Assembly (NCBI GenBank): GCA_963773835.1
Contig: CAVZCQ010000002.1
Coordinates: forward strand, 558,001 to 622,000
Length of the DNA: 64,000 bases
Direction of reading: 5' to 3'
Source of the DNA: JOPF136 sp963773835
GTDB taxonomy: Bacteria > Acidobacteriota > Terriglobia > Acidiferrales > UBA7541
The notes below the pieces were generated by a model that searched no databases, was not told the DNA's origin, and saw only the letters and a list, made by a program, of their open reading frames with translations. Positions 49,050 through 57,484 of the stretch are shown piece by piece. Position numbers and translations under genes: made by a program. Each line of letters begins with the position of its first letter. Position 1 is the stretch's first letter.

Positions 49050-51779
49050 ATGGAGAAACTGACAGCAGCCACGACGCAGATGACTGAGGCCGCCTCCCGG
49101 GTGTACCGGTTGCTGTTTGTAGAAGACGACCGGGCGGACCTGGAATTGATCCAGCGGGAGCTGCGGCGCGGCGGCCTGAACTTCGAGGGCGAGGCCGTCT
49201 CGCAACCGCAGGAGTTCGCGCGGCGGATCCGCGAGGGCTCGTTCGATGCCATCCTCTCCGATTTCCGGCTTGCGGGCTGGGACGGCCTGGAAGCCCTGCA
49301 CGAGCTGAAGAGCCTCGGGGTGCAAATCCCCTTCCTGCTCATTACCGGAACAATCGGCGAGGAGAAAGCGGTCGAATGCATGCGGCTGGGCGTTAACGAC
49401 TGCATCCTGAAGGACCGGCTGGCGCGCCTGCCCACGGCGGTGCGCCAGGCCGTGGAAGTGAGAGAAATCCGGGAGCGGCAGGGCCGCATTGCGGAGGAAC
49501 TGTGGGCCAGCGAATCGAAATTGGGGCTGTTGCTGTCGCAACTCCCGGCGATCATCTGGACCACGGACCAGGAACTGCGCCTGACTTCGCTGACGGGGGC
49601 GGGCCTGCCGGGATTGCCGCGGAGCGCGTGGCAACGTCAAAGCCAGCCGCTCGACCGGGCGCTAGAAGGCTCGCATCTGGCGGTGGAAGCCCACCGGCGG
49701 GCCCTCCGTGGAGAGTCGATGGAATTCGGGGAGGAAGTCGAGGGGCGGAGCTACTGGAGCCGGGTGGAGCCGTTGCGCGACACGGCGGGGACGGTAAGCG
49801 GTTGTCTGGGGATGGCGCTCGACATCAGCGAGAAAAAACGGCTGGAAAACGAATCGCAGGCGCGGTCGCGGGAACTGAGACAGGCCAACCAGACGCTGGA
49901 GGCGCTGATCGCCAGCGCTCCGGTGGCCATCATTGCGCTGGATCATACGGGTCACGTGTGCATTTGGAACCCCGCGGCGGAACGGATGTTCGGTTGGACT
50001 GCCGCCGAACTGATGGGCAAGGACCTGCCCAACGTTCCCGGAGAGCGCGAAGAGGAACATCGCGTGTTCCGCGACGTGCTCCGGCAGGGTGGCGGCATAT
50101 CCGGGGTTGAAACGCGGCGCCGGCGCAAGGACGGCGCCGTGATCGACGTAAACCTCTCGGCAGCAACGGTGAAGGTGGGCGCCGATTCCGGTGAGTCGGA
50201 CGGCGAACTGCTGATGATAGCGGTGCTGACCGACATCACGGAGCGGAAACGAGCGGAAGCGGAAATGCTCCGGCTGATCACGGCCGTGGAACAGGCTGCG
50301 GAGGCAGTGATGATCGCGGACACAGAAGGGTTCATCCGTTTCGTGAATCCGGCGTTCTGCGCGATGACGGGATACTTGCGGGAAGAGGCGGTGGGCCAGC
50401 GGACCAACCTGTTGAAATCCGGCCGGCATGAGGACCGATTCTACGCGTCTCTTTGGAAGACGGTGCTGAGCGGGCAGACCTGGCGGGGGGAGTTTGAGAA
50501 CCGGCGGAAGGACGGAAGCCTGGTGCCCATGGAATCGGCGATCACGCCGGTGCGGGGGCCGCGCGGCGATATCACCTCGTTCATCTGCATGGCGCAGGAC
50601 AACTCGGAGCGAAAGACGCTCCAGCGGCAGCTCCTGCAGGCGCAGAAATTCGAAGCCATCGGACAGCTCGCAGGGGGAATCGCGCACGACTTCAACAACG
50701 TACTGGGCGCGATTCTGGGCATGGCGGAACTGGCGCAGCGCGAAGCGCCGGAAGGGACGCGGATCCGGGAGCGGCTGGAAAAAATCTGCCACCACGCGGG
50801 CCGGGCGGTGGCGCTGACCCGGCAGTTGCTGGCCTTCTCGCGGCGGCAGCAGCTCGAGCGGCGGTCCATCAACCTGAACCTGTCCATCAACGAAGTCACC
50901 AGCCTGATCAGCGAATCGCTGGGGAAAGATGTGGAGGTGGGAACGGAGCTGGCGCCGGAACTGGCCGGAATCCACGCGGACCCGGCGCAAATCGAACAGG
51001 TTCTCATGAACCTGTGCGTGAACGCGCGGGACGCGATGCCGCACGGGGGGCGGCTGACGATCTCGACGGAATCGGTATTTCTGGACGAGGACGCCTGCCG
51101 GACGCGGCCCGGGATTTCGCCGGGAGAATTCGTGCGGCTGACGGTGGCGGATACGGGAACCGGAATGGATGCGGTGACAATGGGCCGCATTTTCGAGCCT
51201 TTTTTCACGACCAAGCCGCCGGGACGGGGAACGGGGCTGGGCCTGGCGACGGTGTACGGGGTGGTGAAACAGCACGGGGGATACATCGACGTGAGCAGCG
51301 CAGTGGACGAGGGCACCACCTTTCACCTCTATTTTCCGGTGTCGGGCGCCACGGGTCTGGAGGCCCCGGAACCACGTAACGCGGAACCGGTGCGCGGGGG
51401 GACGGAGACGATCCTGGTGGCGGAGGACCATGAAGGGCTGCGCGAGCTGGTCCGCGAGTCCCTCGAGTCGCTGGGGTATACGGTGCTCGCAGCCAGCGAC
51501 GGCCAGGAGGCTGTGGACGTGTTCCGCCGGCATGCGGGAAAGATCGACCTGCTGGTGCTGGATGTAATCATGCCGCGGCTGCGCGGGCCGGATGCGTACA
51601 AACGGATACGCGAGCTGAATCCGTCCGTCCCGGTACTGTTCTGCACGGGATACAACCCGGACTCGACGCAGGTGGAAGCGCTGACGAGCCACCCGGTATT
51701 GCAAAAGCCGTACCCCGCGCTGGAACTGGCGCGCACGGTCCGGCAGCTTCTGGACCAGCGCGGGCGCCACGTGGACTGA
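49050..51779 (+). CDS. Hybrid sensor kinase: REC, PAS x3, transmitter, REC
   Basis: A 909-residue soluble hybrid kinase with no membrane helix. Order: N-terminal receiver (LLFVEDDRADLELI, Asp71 in ILSDFRLAGWDG), PAS-like segments around 160-270, 285-395 (IASAPVAIIALDHTGHVCIWN) and 405-530 (VMIADTEGFIRFVNPAF), transmitter with H-box GGIAHDFNNVLGAI, N-box MNLCVNARDAMPHGG and GRGTGLGLATVYGVVKQHGG, and a C-terminal receiver (LLVLDVIMPRLRGPDAYK, Lys in LQKPYPA). It would integrate the input from the preceding kinase and regulator. Three PAS domains suggest redox or small-molecule sensing, which is not provable here. It sits just before mlaD. Confidence 0.9.
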   Translation: MEKLTAATTQMTEAASRVYRLLFVEDDRADLELIQRELRRGGLNFEGEAVSQPQEFARRIREGSFDAILSDFRLAGWDGLEALHELKSLGVQIPFLLITGTIGEEKAVECMRLGVNDCILKDRLARLPTAVRQAVEVREIRERQGRIAEELWASESKLGLLLSQLPAIIWTTDQELRLTSLTGAGLPGLPRSAWQRQSQPLDRALEGSHLAVEAHRRALRGESMEFGEEVEGRSYWSRVEPLRDTAGTVSGCLGMALDISEKKRLENESQARSRELRQANQTLEALIASAPVAIIALDHTGHVCIWNPAAERMFGWTAAELMGKDLPNVPGEREEEHRVFRDVLRQGGGISGVETRRRRKDGAVIDVNLSAATVKVGADSGESDGELLMIAVLTDITERKRAEAEMLRLITAVEQAAEAVMIADTEGFIRFVNPAFCAMTGYLREEAVGQRTNLLKSGRHEDRFYASLWKTVLSGQTWRGEFENRRKDGSLVPMESAITPVRGPRGDITSFICMAQDNSERKTLQRQLLQAQKFEAIGQLAGGIAHDFNNVLGAILGMAELAQREAPEGTRIRERLEKICHHAGRAVALTRQLLAFSRRQQLERRSINLNLSINEVTSLISESLGKDVEVGTELAPELAGIHADPAQIEQVLMNLCVNARDAMPHGGRLTISTESVFLDEDACRTRPGISPGEFVRLTVADTGTGMDAVTMGRIFEPFFTTKPPGRGTGLGLATVYGVVKQHGGYIDVSSAVDEGTTFHLYFPVSGATGLEAPEPRNAEPVRGGTETILVAEDHEGLRELVRESLESLGYTVLAASDGQEAVDVFRRHAGKIDLLVLDVIMPRLRGPDAYKRIRELNPSVPVLFCTGYNPDSTQVEALTSHPVLQKPYPALELARTVRQLLDQRGRHVD

Positions 51780-51813
51780 CCGCCGAACGCCCGTGATTTA
51801 CTTCGGGTCGTGG

Positions 51814-51834
51814 TATACTCCCGCAACCCGGGAG
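51814..51834 (+). promoter_or_regulatory. Extended -10 promoter candidate before mlaD
   Basis: TGG-TATACT (51811-51819) is an extended -10; no clear -35. It is followed by a small stem, CTCCCG (51818-51823) and CGGGAG (51829-51834). This would let mlaD and the lipoprotein be transcribed separately from the signalling genes. Confidence 0.4.
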
Positions 51835-51877
51835 CGCACTGAAGTCAGGGGAGCGCCAATCCGGGGCGAGTGAATCC

Positions 51878-52849
51878 ATGGAATCGAAAAAGGAGCAGGC
51901 GTTCGTCGGCGTGTTTGTGATCATCGCGGCGGGCCTGCTGATCGCCACGATCTTTGCCATCGGGGGAGCGTTTGGCCGGGCGGGGCAGACGTTCCTGGTG
52001 AACTTCAAAAACGCCGGAGGGCTCGAACCCGGCTCCCTCGTGCGGTACGCGGGGATCCGTGTGGGCCGGGTGCAGAAGGTGATCATCGATCCGAAAGACC
52101 CGGGGCGAATCATCATGGAACTCGGGGTGGATCCGGACGTGCCGGTGAAGACGGACAGCGTGGCGAAGATCGCCAGCCTCTCCGCGCTGGGCGAAAACTA
52201 CCTGGAGATTTCCCCGGGGAAAGTGGAATCCCCGCGGGCAAAGTCCGGGAGCTTGCTGCCGTCGAAAGAGTTTTTTGGAATCACGGACGTGGCCGACATG
52301 CTGAACAAGCTGGGGCCGAACGTCGAAGACCTGGTGAACCACCTGAACGACCGTGTGGTGCAGCTCAAAGTGACCATCGACCGGACGAACGACCTGCTGA
52401 ACGACGAGAACCGGTCCCATGTCTCCGGTGCGCTGGGCAACCTGAACGCGATGCTGGCGGAAGACCGGCCGCGGATCAAGAGCGCGCTGGGGCACGTGGA
52501 CGACGTGAGCGCGAAACTCGGGCCCACGGTGGACCAGTTCAAACAGACGGCGAAGCAGGCGGACGAGACGCTGAAGAAACTGGATGAGATGCTGGGCGAG
52601 AACCGGAAGGACCTGCGCGCGTCGATCCAGCAGTTGCGCACGGCCCTGGAGAAGGCCACGACTCTTGTGGACCATCTGAACAGTACGCTGAACACGAACG
52701 GGGAGAACATCGACGAGTTGCTGGAGAACATCCGGCTGGCGACCGAGAACCTGCGCGAGTTCACCGACGAAATCCGGGCTCGGCCATACTCGCTGATCCG
52801 CACCGTACAACCGCAGGAACACAGGCCGGGCGAGGCATCCAAGCCGTAA
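51878..52849 (+). CDS. mlaD: MlaD-type MCE-domain protein
   Basis: A 323-residue protein with one N-terminal helix (VGVFVIIAAGLLIATIFAIG), then the MCE domain (TFLVNFKNAGGLEPGSLVRYAGIRVGRV, about residues 38-120) and a long coiled-coil C-terminal part of about 180 residues, longer than in the 180-residue E. coli MlaD and closer to LetB/Mce-type chains. MCE rings bind lipids and pass them across the periplasm. mlaE and mlaF are 5-6 kb upstream. The stop is followed 14 bases later by the auxiliary lipoprotein. Confidence 0.92.
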   Translation: MESKKEQAFVGVFVIIAAGLLIATIFAIGGAFGRAGQTFLVNFKNAGGLEPGSLVRYAGIRVGRVQKVIIDPKDPGRIIMELGVDPDVPVKTDSVAKIASLSALGENYLEISPGKVESPRAKSGSLLPSKEFFGITDVADMLNKLGPNVEDLVNHLNDRVVQLKVTIDRTNDLLNDENRSHVSGALGNLNAMLAEDRPRIKSALGHVDDVSAKLGPTVDQFKQTAKQADETLKKLDEMLGENRKDLRASIQQLRTALEKATTLVDHLNSTLNTNGENIDELLENIRLATENLREFTDEIRARPYSLIRTVQPQEHRPGEASKP

Positions 52850-52862
52850 GAGAGGTCCTGGG

Positions 52863-53489
52863 ATGAATCAACGTTGGAGCGCAGGCGTGGCAGCGGTTGC
52901 GGCGGGATGTGGAATGCTGCTGGCAGGGTGCGGGGCGGCGCGGCCGATCAAATATTATTCGCTGGACGCGCCGGAGGTGGCGCGGTCGGGGCAGCGGCTG
53001 GATGTATCGCTGCTGATCGGGCACTTCCAGGCGCCAACGCTGTATCGCGACACGCGGATCGTGTACCGCACCGGCCCGAATGAGATGGGATTGTATGCGG
53101 ACCACCGGTGGGTGGAGCCTCCTGCGCTGATGGTGGAGGAGATGCTGCTGCACACACTGCGGCACAGTGGAAATTACAAGAGCGTGCAACTCATCGCCTC
53201 GAACGCGCAGGGGGATTACGTGGTGCGCGGGCGTGTGGAGCGCTTCGATGAGGTGGACGGGAAACCGCTTGGGGCGCAGGTGTGGCTGCACGTGAGCCTG
53301 TACGACGTGAAACACGGCGCGACGGTGTGGTCGCACAGTTACCAGCACGACGAAGAGGTGAGCGGCAACGACGTGGCCAGCGTGGCCGCAGCGCTGGATA
53401 AGAATTTGCAGCAGGGGATTCTCGAACTGACCGCAGGGATCAACCAGTACCTGGCCGAACACCCGCGGCCGGCGGAAGCGGCGAAGTAA
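52863..53489 (+). CDS. ABC-type transport auxiliary lipoprotein (PqiC/LptE-like)
   Basis: A 208-residue lipoprotein: lipobox LLAGC with the modified Cys at residue 23, then the ABC-transport auxiliary fold (KYYSLDAPEVARSGQRLDVSLLIGHFQAPTLY, DTRIVYRTGPNEMGLYADHRWVEPPALMVEEML, SYDVKHGATVWSHSY-like strands). Such lipoproteins are the outer-membrane ends of Mla/Pqi/Mce-type bridges. It ends the mla cluster; no MlaC or MlaA homologue is found in the window. Confidence 0.9.
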   Translation: MNQRWSAGVAAVAAGCGMLLAGCGAARPIKYYSLDAPEVARSGQRLDVSLLIGHFQAPTLYRDTRIVYRTGPNEMGLYADHRWVEPPALMVEEMLLHTLRHSGNYKSVQLIASNAQGDYVVRGRVERFDEVDGKPLGAQVWLHVSLYDVKHGATVWSHSYQHDEEVSGNDVASVAAALDKNLQQGILELTAGINQYLAEHPRPAEAAK

Positions 53490-53525
53490 CCCACCATTGG
53501 GAAGCAACGGGAGCCGTCCGCTCCG

Positions 53526-53880
53526 TTATTCTCGAATGCGGATGCGGTCCGATTCGACGATCCAGAGCTGCCCAGTTGGCGGTTGCGCCATCAATAGGGG
53601 AACCAGGCGCCTGACAAGGGCGATCAGCGTTCTCTTGTCCTGCGACTTGGTTCGAAGGACCACGACTCCCGGGTGCGACTTCGGGGGGGTAGGCTTGCGC
53701 GTTGGCAAAGCCCAGGTCAAGCGTCATCAGGAACCGGCTCTGCGAACGACACAGTTCGGAGAGCGACCAATCCGCCGCTCCAGAGAGCTTCTCATCCTTC
53801 ACCGTGTCCGCTTCAAACCCTGCCTCGCGAAGGATGGAGGCGCATTCCTCCGGCAGGTTCTCGTCAACCTTGAACCTCAA
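53526..53880 (-). pseudogene. DUF5615 PIN-like toxin, frameshifted at a G7/C7 run
   Basis: The first 66 or so residues (MRFKVDENLPEECASILREAGFEADTV, LMTLDLGFANAQAYPP) match DUF5615, a Mut7-C/PIN-like protein. After the C7 run (plus strand 53683-53689) the family sequence continues only in the next frame (KSHPGVVVLRTKSQDKRTL to the stop at 53526), while the original frame reads into unrelated sequence. So a one-base gain or loss in the run has broken the gene, or the reading needs slippage, or it is a sequencing error. It overlaps the DUF433 gene by four bases (ATGA). The intact protein would be about 117 residues. Confidence 0.8.
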
Positions 53881-54119
53881 GCTTTCGTTTCCAGGGGCAA
53901 GCCGGCGGTCCCCTCGCGGGCTAACTCCGCGGCATAGGCCAGAGCAGCGTCAAGGTCGGCGGCTGAAAGCGCGGGATAGGTCCGCAGGATTTCCTCGCGC
54001 GTCACGCCCGCCGCCATGTTATCGATCACCACGGACACCATGACGCGCGTCCCTCGAATGCAGGCCTTGCCATGACACACGGCCGGGTCCACGCTGATTC
54101 GCTTCCGCCAGTCCACCAT
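53877..54119 (-). CDS. DUF433 antitoxin-like protein
   Basis: An 80-residue protein of DUF433: WRKRISVDPAVCHGKACIRGTRVMVSVVIDNMAAGVTREEILRTYPALSAADLDAAL is the full signature, a small winged/HTH-like fold. DUF433 genes usually precede DUF5615 PIN-like genes and are treated as antitoxins. Here the order is the same, and the stop is coupled to the DUF5615 start. As the toxin is frameshifted, this may be a remnant pair. Confidence 0.88.
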   Translation of the reverse strand: MVDWRKRISVDPAVCHGKACIRGTRVMVSVVIDNMAAGVTREEILRTYPALSAADLDAALAYAAELAREGTAGLPLETKA

Positions 54120-54220
54120 GCCGCAATTCTAACCGCACTCCACTTCCCTTGCCATCTGATTTGAAAACCTGGTAAACGCGCCTCGCTGCCGTGGGGGCTG
54201 GACGGTGAGGAAGGACAGGC

Positions 54221-54255
54221 CGCGGGGCTTCCGCCAATGGCGGACCCCGCGCTAC
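54221..54255 (-). repeat. GTAG palindromic repeat, family G
   Basis: CGCGGGG (54221-54227) and CCCCGCG (54245-54251) with the inner stem CCGCCAATGGCGG, and minus-strand GTAG at 54255-54252. It begins six bases past the M16 peptidase stop. Confidence 0.8.
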
Positions 54256-54261
54256 ACGTTC

Positions 54262-55539
54262 TTAGCAGGCGAGGGCGGCGCGGCGGAGGCGGAAACCATT
54301 GAGGTTGCCGAGGACGGCTACGGCAATCTTTGCAGGCTGGAGGAGTTCGCGGGCGAGCTGCTGGATCGCTTCGCGGGTGACGGCTTCGATCGAGCGGGTG
54401 ATGTCGTCGGTGGAATAGAAGCGGCCAAAGTAGAGTTCCTGGCGGGCGAGGTTGGACATGCGGGCGGCGGAGGACTCGAGCGAAAGCACGAGCGAGCCGA
54501 TCAGGTGGTCTTTGGCGCGGCGCAACTCCTCTTCGGTAATGGGCTCCGCCTTCATACTGTGGAATTCGTCAATCACGCAGCGAATGACTTTGTCGGTCTT
54601 CGCGCGGGCGGTGCCCGCATAGACGCAGAGCATGCCGGCATCGCGGTAGGGGTTGAGGTCGCTGAAGATGGTGTAGGCCAGGCCCTGCTGCTCGCGGATG
54701 TTCTGGAACAGCCGGGAGGACATACCGCCGCCGAGGACGTAGTTGAGGACGGAGAGGGCGTAGCGACGGTCGCTGGCGGCTGGACAGGAGGGAACGCCGA
54801 GGCAGATTTGCACCTGTTCGAGTCCCTTCTTGGAGCGGGTGGTGATGTGGGCGCGGGGCGAGGGCGGGGCTTCGGCGGGGCGCGGCGCGGAAGCCGGGCA
54901 GGGGCCGCCGAATTCCGAGAGCACCAGGTCGCGGAGTTCGGTGTGGTTGAGATTGCCCGCGGCAGTGATGAGGAGATTGTCGAGGGAGAAGAGATGGCGG
55001 TAGCAGGAAAGAGTCTTGCCAGAGTCGAACCGGCTGACGGACTGGCGGGTGCCGAGGATGGGCCGGCCGAGGGAGTGCTTGCCCCAGAAATTCTGCGAGA
55101 AAATTTCGTGGACGAGGTATTCGGGATTGTCCTGCTCCATCTTGAGCTCTTCGAGGATGACGCCCTTTTCCTTGACGACGTCTTCTTCGGCGCAGCGGGA
55201 ACGGAGGACCATGTCCGCCATGATGCCGAAGGCAACGGAGAGATGTTCATCGAGGACTTTGGTGTTGAGGCAGATCATTTCCTTGGCGGTGAAGGCGTCG
55301 AGGTAGCCGCCGATGCGCTCGATTTCGCGGGCGATGTCTTCGGCGGAGCGGCGCGCGGTGCCCTTGAAGAGCATGTGTTCGATGAAGTGGGCGATGCCGG
55401 AGAGTTCGGAGGGCTCGCTGCGCGAGCCGGAACGCGCCCAGATGCCCACGGCGACGGAGCGAACCTGGGGCATGGCCTCGGTGATGAGCACGAGACCGTT
55501 GGGGAGGACTTCGCGTTCAATCTGGCGCGCTTCGCTCAT
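54262..55539 (-). CDS. M16-family zinc metallopeptidase
   Basis: A 425-residue pitrilysin/processing-peptidase family protein. The inverted zinc motif HFIEH is at residues 51-55 (HxxEH), with the downstream Glu in VILEELKMEQDNPEYLVHEIF, and the second half has the R/Y-containing NYVLGGGMSSRLFQNIREQQGLAY. The size and motifs match the soluble bacterial insulinase-like peptidases (YmxG/PqqL type). The N-terminus has no signal peptide, so it may be cytoplasmic. Substrate unknown. Not obviously co-transcribed with its neighbours. Confidence 0.92.
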   Translation of the reverse strand: MSEARQIEREVLPNGLVLITEAMPQVRSVAVGIWARSGSRSEPSELSGIAHFIEHMLFKGTARRSAEDIAREIERIGGYLDAFTAKEMICLNTKVLDEHLSVAFGIMADMVLRSRCAEEDVVKEKGVILEELKMEQDNPEYLVHEIFSQNFWGKHSLGRPILGTRQSVSRFDSGKTLSCYRHLFSLDNLLITAAGNLNHTELRDLVLSEFGGPCPASAPRPAEAPPSPRAHITTRSKKGLEQVQICLGVPSCPAASDRRYALSVLNYVLGGGMSSRLFQNIREQQGLAYTIFSDLNPYRDAGMLCVYAGTARAKTDKVIRCVIDEFHSMKAEPITEEELRRAKDHLIGSLVLSLESSAARMSNLARQELYFGRFYSTDDITRSIEAVTREAIQQLARELLQPAKIAVAVLGNLNGFRLRRAALAC

Positions 55540-55706
55540 GCGGCAGTCTTCATTTTAGCCCGGATTGGCCGAAGAGCCGAACGGGATGAGGGAGAGGGTC
55601 ATTTTGCCCGGATGGATTCGCGGGAGGGATTCGGTTGTCGCTCCCGGTGTCGTCCGAATGGATGGGGCGCCGGCAGGGACACGATTGTCTGTGCTGCCCG
55701 GAAGGA

Positions 55707-55736
55707 TTGACTTTGAGCGCTGCGGTTGCTTATATG
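55707..55736 (+). promoter_or_regulatory. Promoter candidate before the membrane zinc-ribbon gene
   Basis: TTGACT (55707-55712), 18 bases, TATATG (55731-55736); with a 17-base spacing TTATAT is the alternative -10. The ATG is at 55782, after GGGGAGGAG. Confidence 0.5.
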
Positions 55737-55781
55737 GGCGCACAGTCGCGAACCTTTCCCGAGCCCGAGGGGAGGAGATGC

Positions 55782-56729
55782 ATGTCCACTCTGCCACAGA
55801 TTCACCCGAACCAGGCGCCACGAACCAACAACATAGAAGGCGTAAGCGTGCGAGAGGATCTGTTGTTCACCGACGCCAAAGGGCAAGAAAAGGCCAACCT
55901 GCGGAAGGACGGCGAGAAGTCGCTCGACCGGTTGAAGGAGATACTGCCGCGGATGCTGGAGCCTGGAGAGACGGTGCTGTACATCGCTCCGGCCGTGGCT
56001 CCGCTCACGGCTCTCGAGCAGCTTACGCTGGGAGCGTATGCGTTCATGTTGAAGGGCGTGACGCTGGTGTTTACGGACCGTAGGCTGCTGCGATTCCGGC
56101 GAAAGGGAAAGGGGATGCGGAACTGGGAATGGTCGCGCGGGGTGCAGTCGGTGCGCTGGGGGGACGTGGCGGAAGCAAATGTGAAGGGCTGGCTCACTCG
56201 GATGCTGACACTGAAGTACCGGACGGGCCGGAAGGAGATTTACCGGATTGGGGGAATGGGACCAGGGAAAAAGGTGGGAGTGCTGATCCCGGCGCTCGTC
56301 CCGCCGGGGACGGGGGGCACGGGCGCATCGACCGGACAGGACATGGCGAGCCTGTGCCCGCAATGCGTCAAACCGCTGACCCGGCAGGTGTACCAGTGCG
56401 GGAGCTGCGGTCTGAACTTCAAGGACGAGAAGTCGCTGCTGTGGAGGAACTTCCTGTTGCCGGGCGGAGGATTTTTCTATACCGGATGGAAGGGACTGGG
56501 AATCCTTCAGGCGCTGCCGGACGTGATTCTCGGGCTCGGATTTCTGTTCATGGCGTTGGTGGCGGTGCATGCGGTGCCGCCGCCCGCGCCGGATCCGGGA
56601 GAAAAAGCGCTGGATGCGGCCGGTGCGGGAATCTTCGCCGCGTTCTTTCTCGTGGCGCTGTGCCTGGAAAATCTTGTGGCGTGGATGCACACACGGAAGC
56701 TGGTGCGGGATTTCATTCCGGAGAGTTGA
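55782..56729 (+). CDS. Membrane protein with zinc ribbon, unknown function
   Basis: A 315-residue protein. After a roughly 45-residue lead comes a region like a membrane-bound PH-type beta domain (YIAPAVAPLTALEQLTLGAYAFMLKGVTLVFTDRRLLRFRRKGKG, then VQSVRWGDVAEANV), a zinc ribbon (CPQC at about 189, CGSC at about 205), and two or more C-terminal hydrophobic helices (ILGLGFLFMALVAVHAV, AAGAGIFAAFFLVALCLENLVAW). No family name is certain. GGGGAGGAG at 55770-55778 fixes the start at 55782. It is convergent with cysteine dioxygenase. Confidence 0.65.
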   Translation: MSTLPQIHPNQAPRTNNIEGVSVREDLLFTDAKGQEKANLRKDGEKSLDRLKEILPRMLEPGETVLYIAPAVAPLTALEQLTLGAYAFMLKGVTLVFTDRRLLRFRRKGKGMRNWEWSRGVQSVRWGDVAEANVKGWLTRMLTLKYRTGRKEIYRIGGMGPGKKVGVLIPALVPPGTGGTGASTGQDMASLCPQCVKPLTRQVYQCGSCGLNFKDEKSLLWRNFLLPGGGFFYTGWKGLGILQALPDVILGLGFLFMALVAVHAVPPPAPDPGEKALDAAGAGIFAAFFLVALCLENLVAWMHTRKLVRDFIPES

Positions 56730-56752
56730 GCGGGAAGCGGGCTGCGGCGCCG

Positions 56753-57331
56753 TCAGGAACCCTTCGCGGCAGTGGCCACTCTGCCGTATTCGCTTGTGTA
56801 GTAGAGCGGGACGTCCATGTAGGTGCCTTTGTCGGCGGAATAGACCTCGCAACTGTCGTAGGGATAAGAATAGATGTGGAGGCTGACGGCGCGCTCTTTG
56901 TATTCGGGCAGGTTGAGAACCTGGTGGACGGGCTCGGAGGGATTGACCGCGGCGGGGTGGAGCGCGTCCATGACGTAGGAATCGGTGGGGACCATGCGGC
57001 AGGTGTGCTGCGCGGAGTCGGTGACGTCCACGCGGAAATTCTGCACTTTGAGTTTGCCGATGGGAACGGACATCCAGCAGTTCTGGCCGCGGTGATTGTG
57101 GATACGGCTGATCTGGCCGCTCTGCCAGCAGATGGCGATCAATTCAAAGAGTTCGCATTTGTGGATGAGGTTGCGGGTGTAGCAGCAAGGGTCCCAATGG
57201 AGGAAAGGGTCGAGGGTGGGGGCTGCGACTCCATGGCCCTGGCAGAATTTCAGCACGTTTTCCACGGTGAATTTCGGCTGCTCGATGGCAGTGAGCTGGC
57301 GGACCCATTCGGCAACGGGGATTTGCTCCAT
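56753..57331 (-). CDS. cdoA: Cysteine dioxygenase
   Basis: A 192-residue cupin enzyme that oxidises cysteine to cysteine sulfinate. Alignment by eye with the eukaryotic enzyme places the iron ligands at H78, H80 and H136, the substrate Arg at R53 (CYTRNL), and the unusual Cys-Tyr cross-link pair at C85 (HNHRGQNC) and Y154 (SLHIYSYP). Many bacterial cysteine dioxygenases lack the Cys of this pair, so its presence suggests a mammalian-like enzyme. It is a single gene on the minus strand, with no transaminase or sulfinate gene beside it. Confidence 0.93.
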   Translation of the reverse strand: MEQIPVAEWVRQLTAIEQPKFTVENVLKFCQGHGVAAPTLDPFLHWDPCCYTRNLIHKCELFELIAICWQSGQISRIHNHRGQNCWMSVPIGKLKVQNFRVDVTDSAQHTCRMVPTDSYVMDALHPAAVNPSEPVHQVLNLPEYKERAVSLHIYSYPYDSCEVYSADKGTYMDVPLYYTSEYGRVATAAKGS

Positions 57332-57439
57332 GGTTTCCTCCCACGCGGGGCGAATACGGGCTCAGTATAGCGGAAAGGAGCGCATGCGGAGGAGGATTCC
57401 GCGCGTGCTAGGATCGAAAGGAGCCAGGGTGCGGGAAGA

Positions 57440-57475
57440 GGGCGCAGCATCCCGAAGCTTCGGGAGCGCCCCTTC
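57440..57475 (-). repeat. Palindromic repeat, family C-like with inserted inner stem
   Basis: GGGCGC (57440-57445) and GCGCCC (57466-57471) enclose a perfect CCCGAAGCTTCGGG (57451-57464). The flank is GAAG (57475-57472) in place of GTAG. It lies just before rlmN. Confidence 0.65.
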
Positions 57476-57484
57476 GACTGGCGG

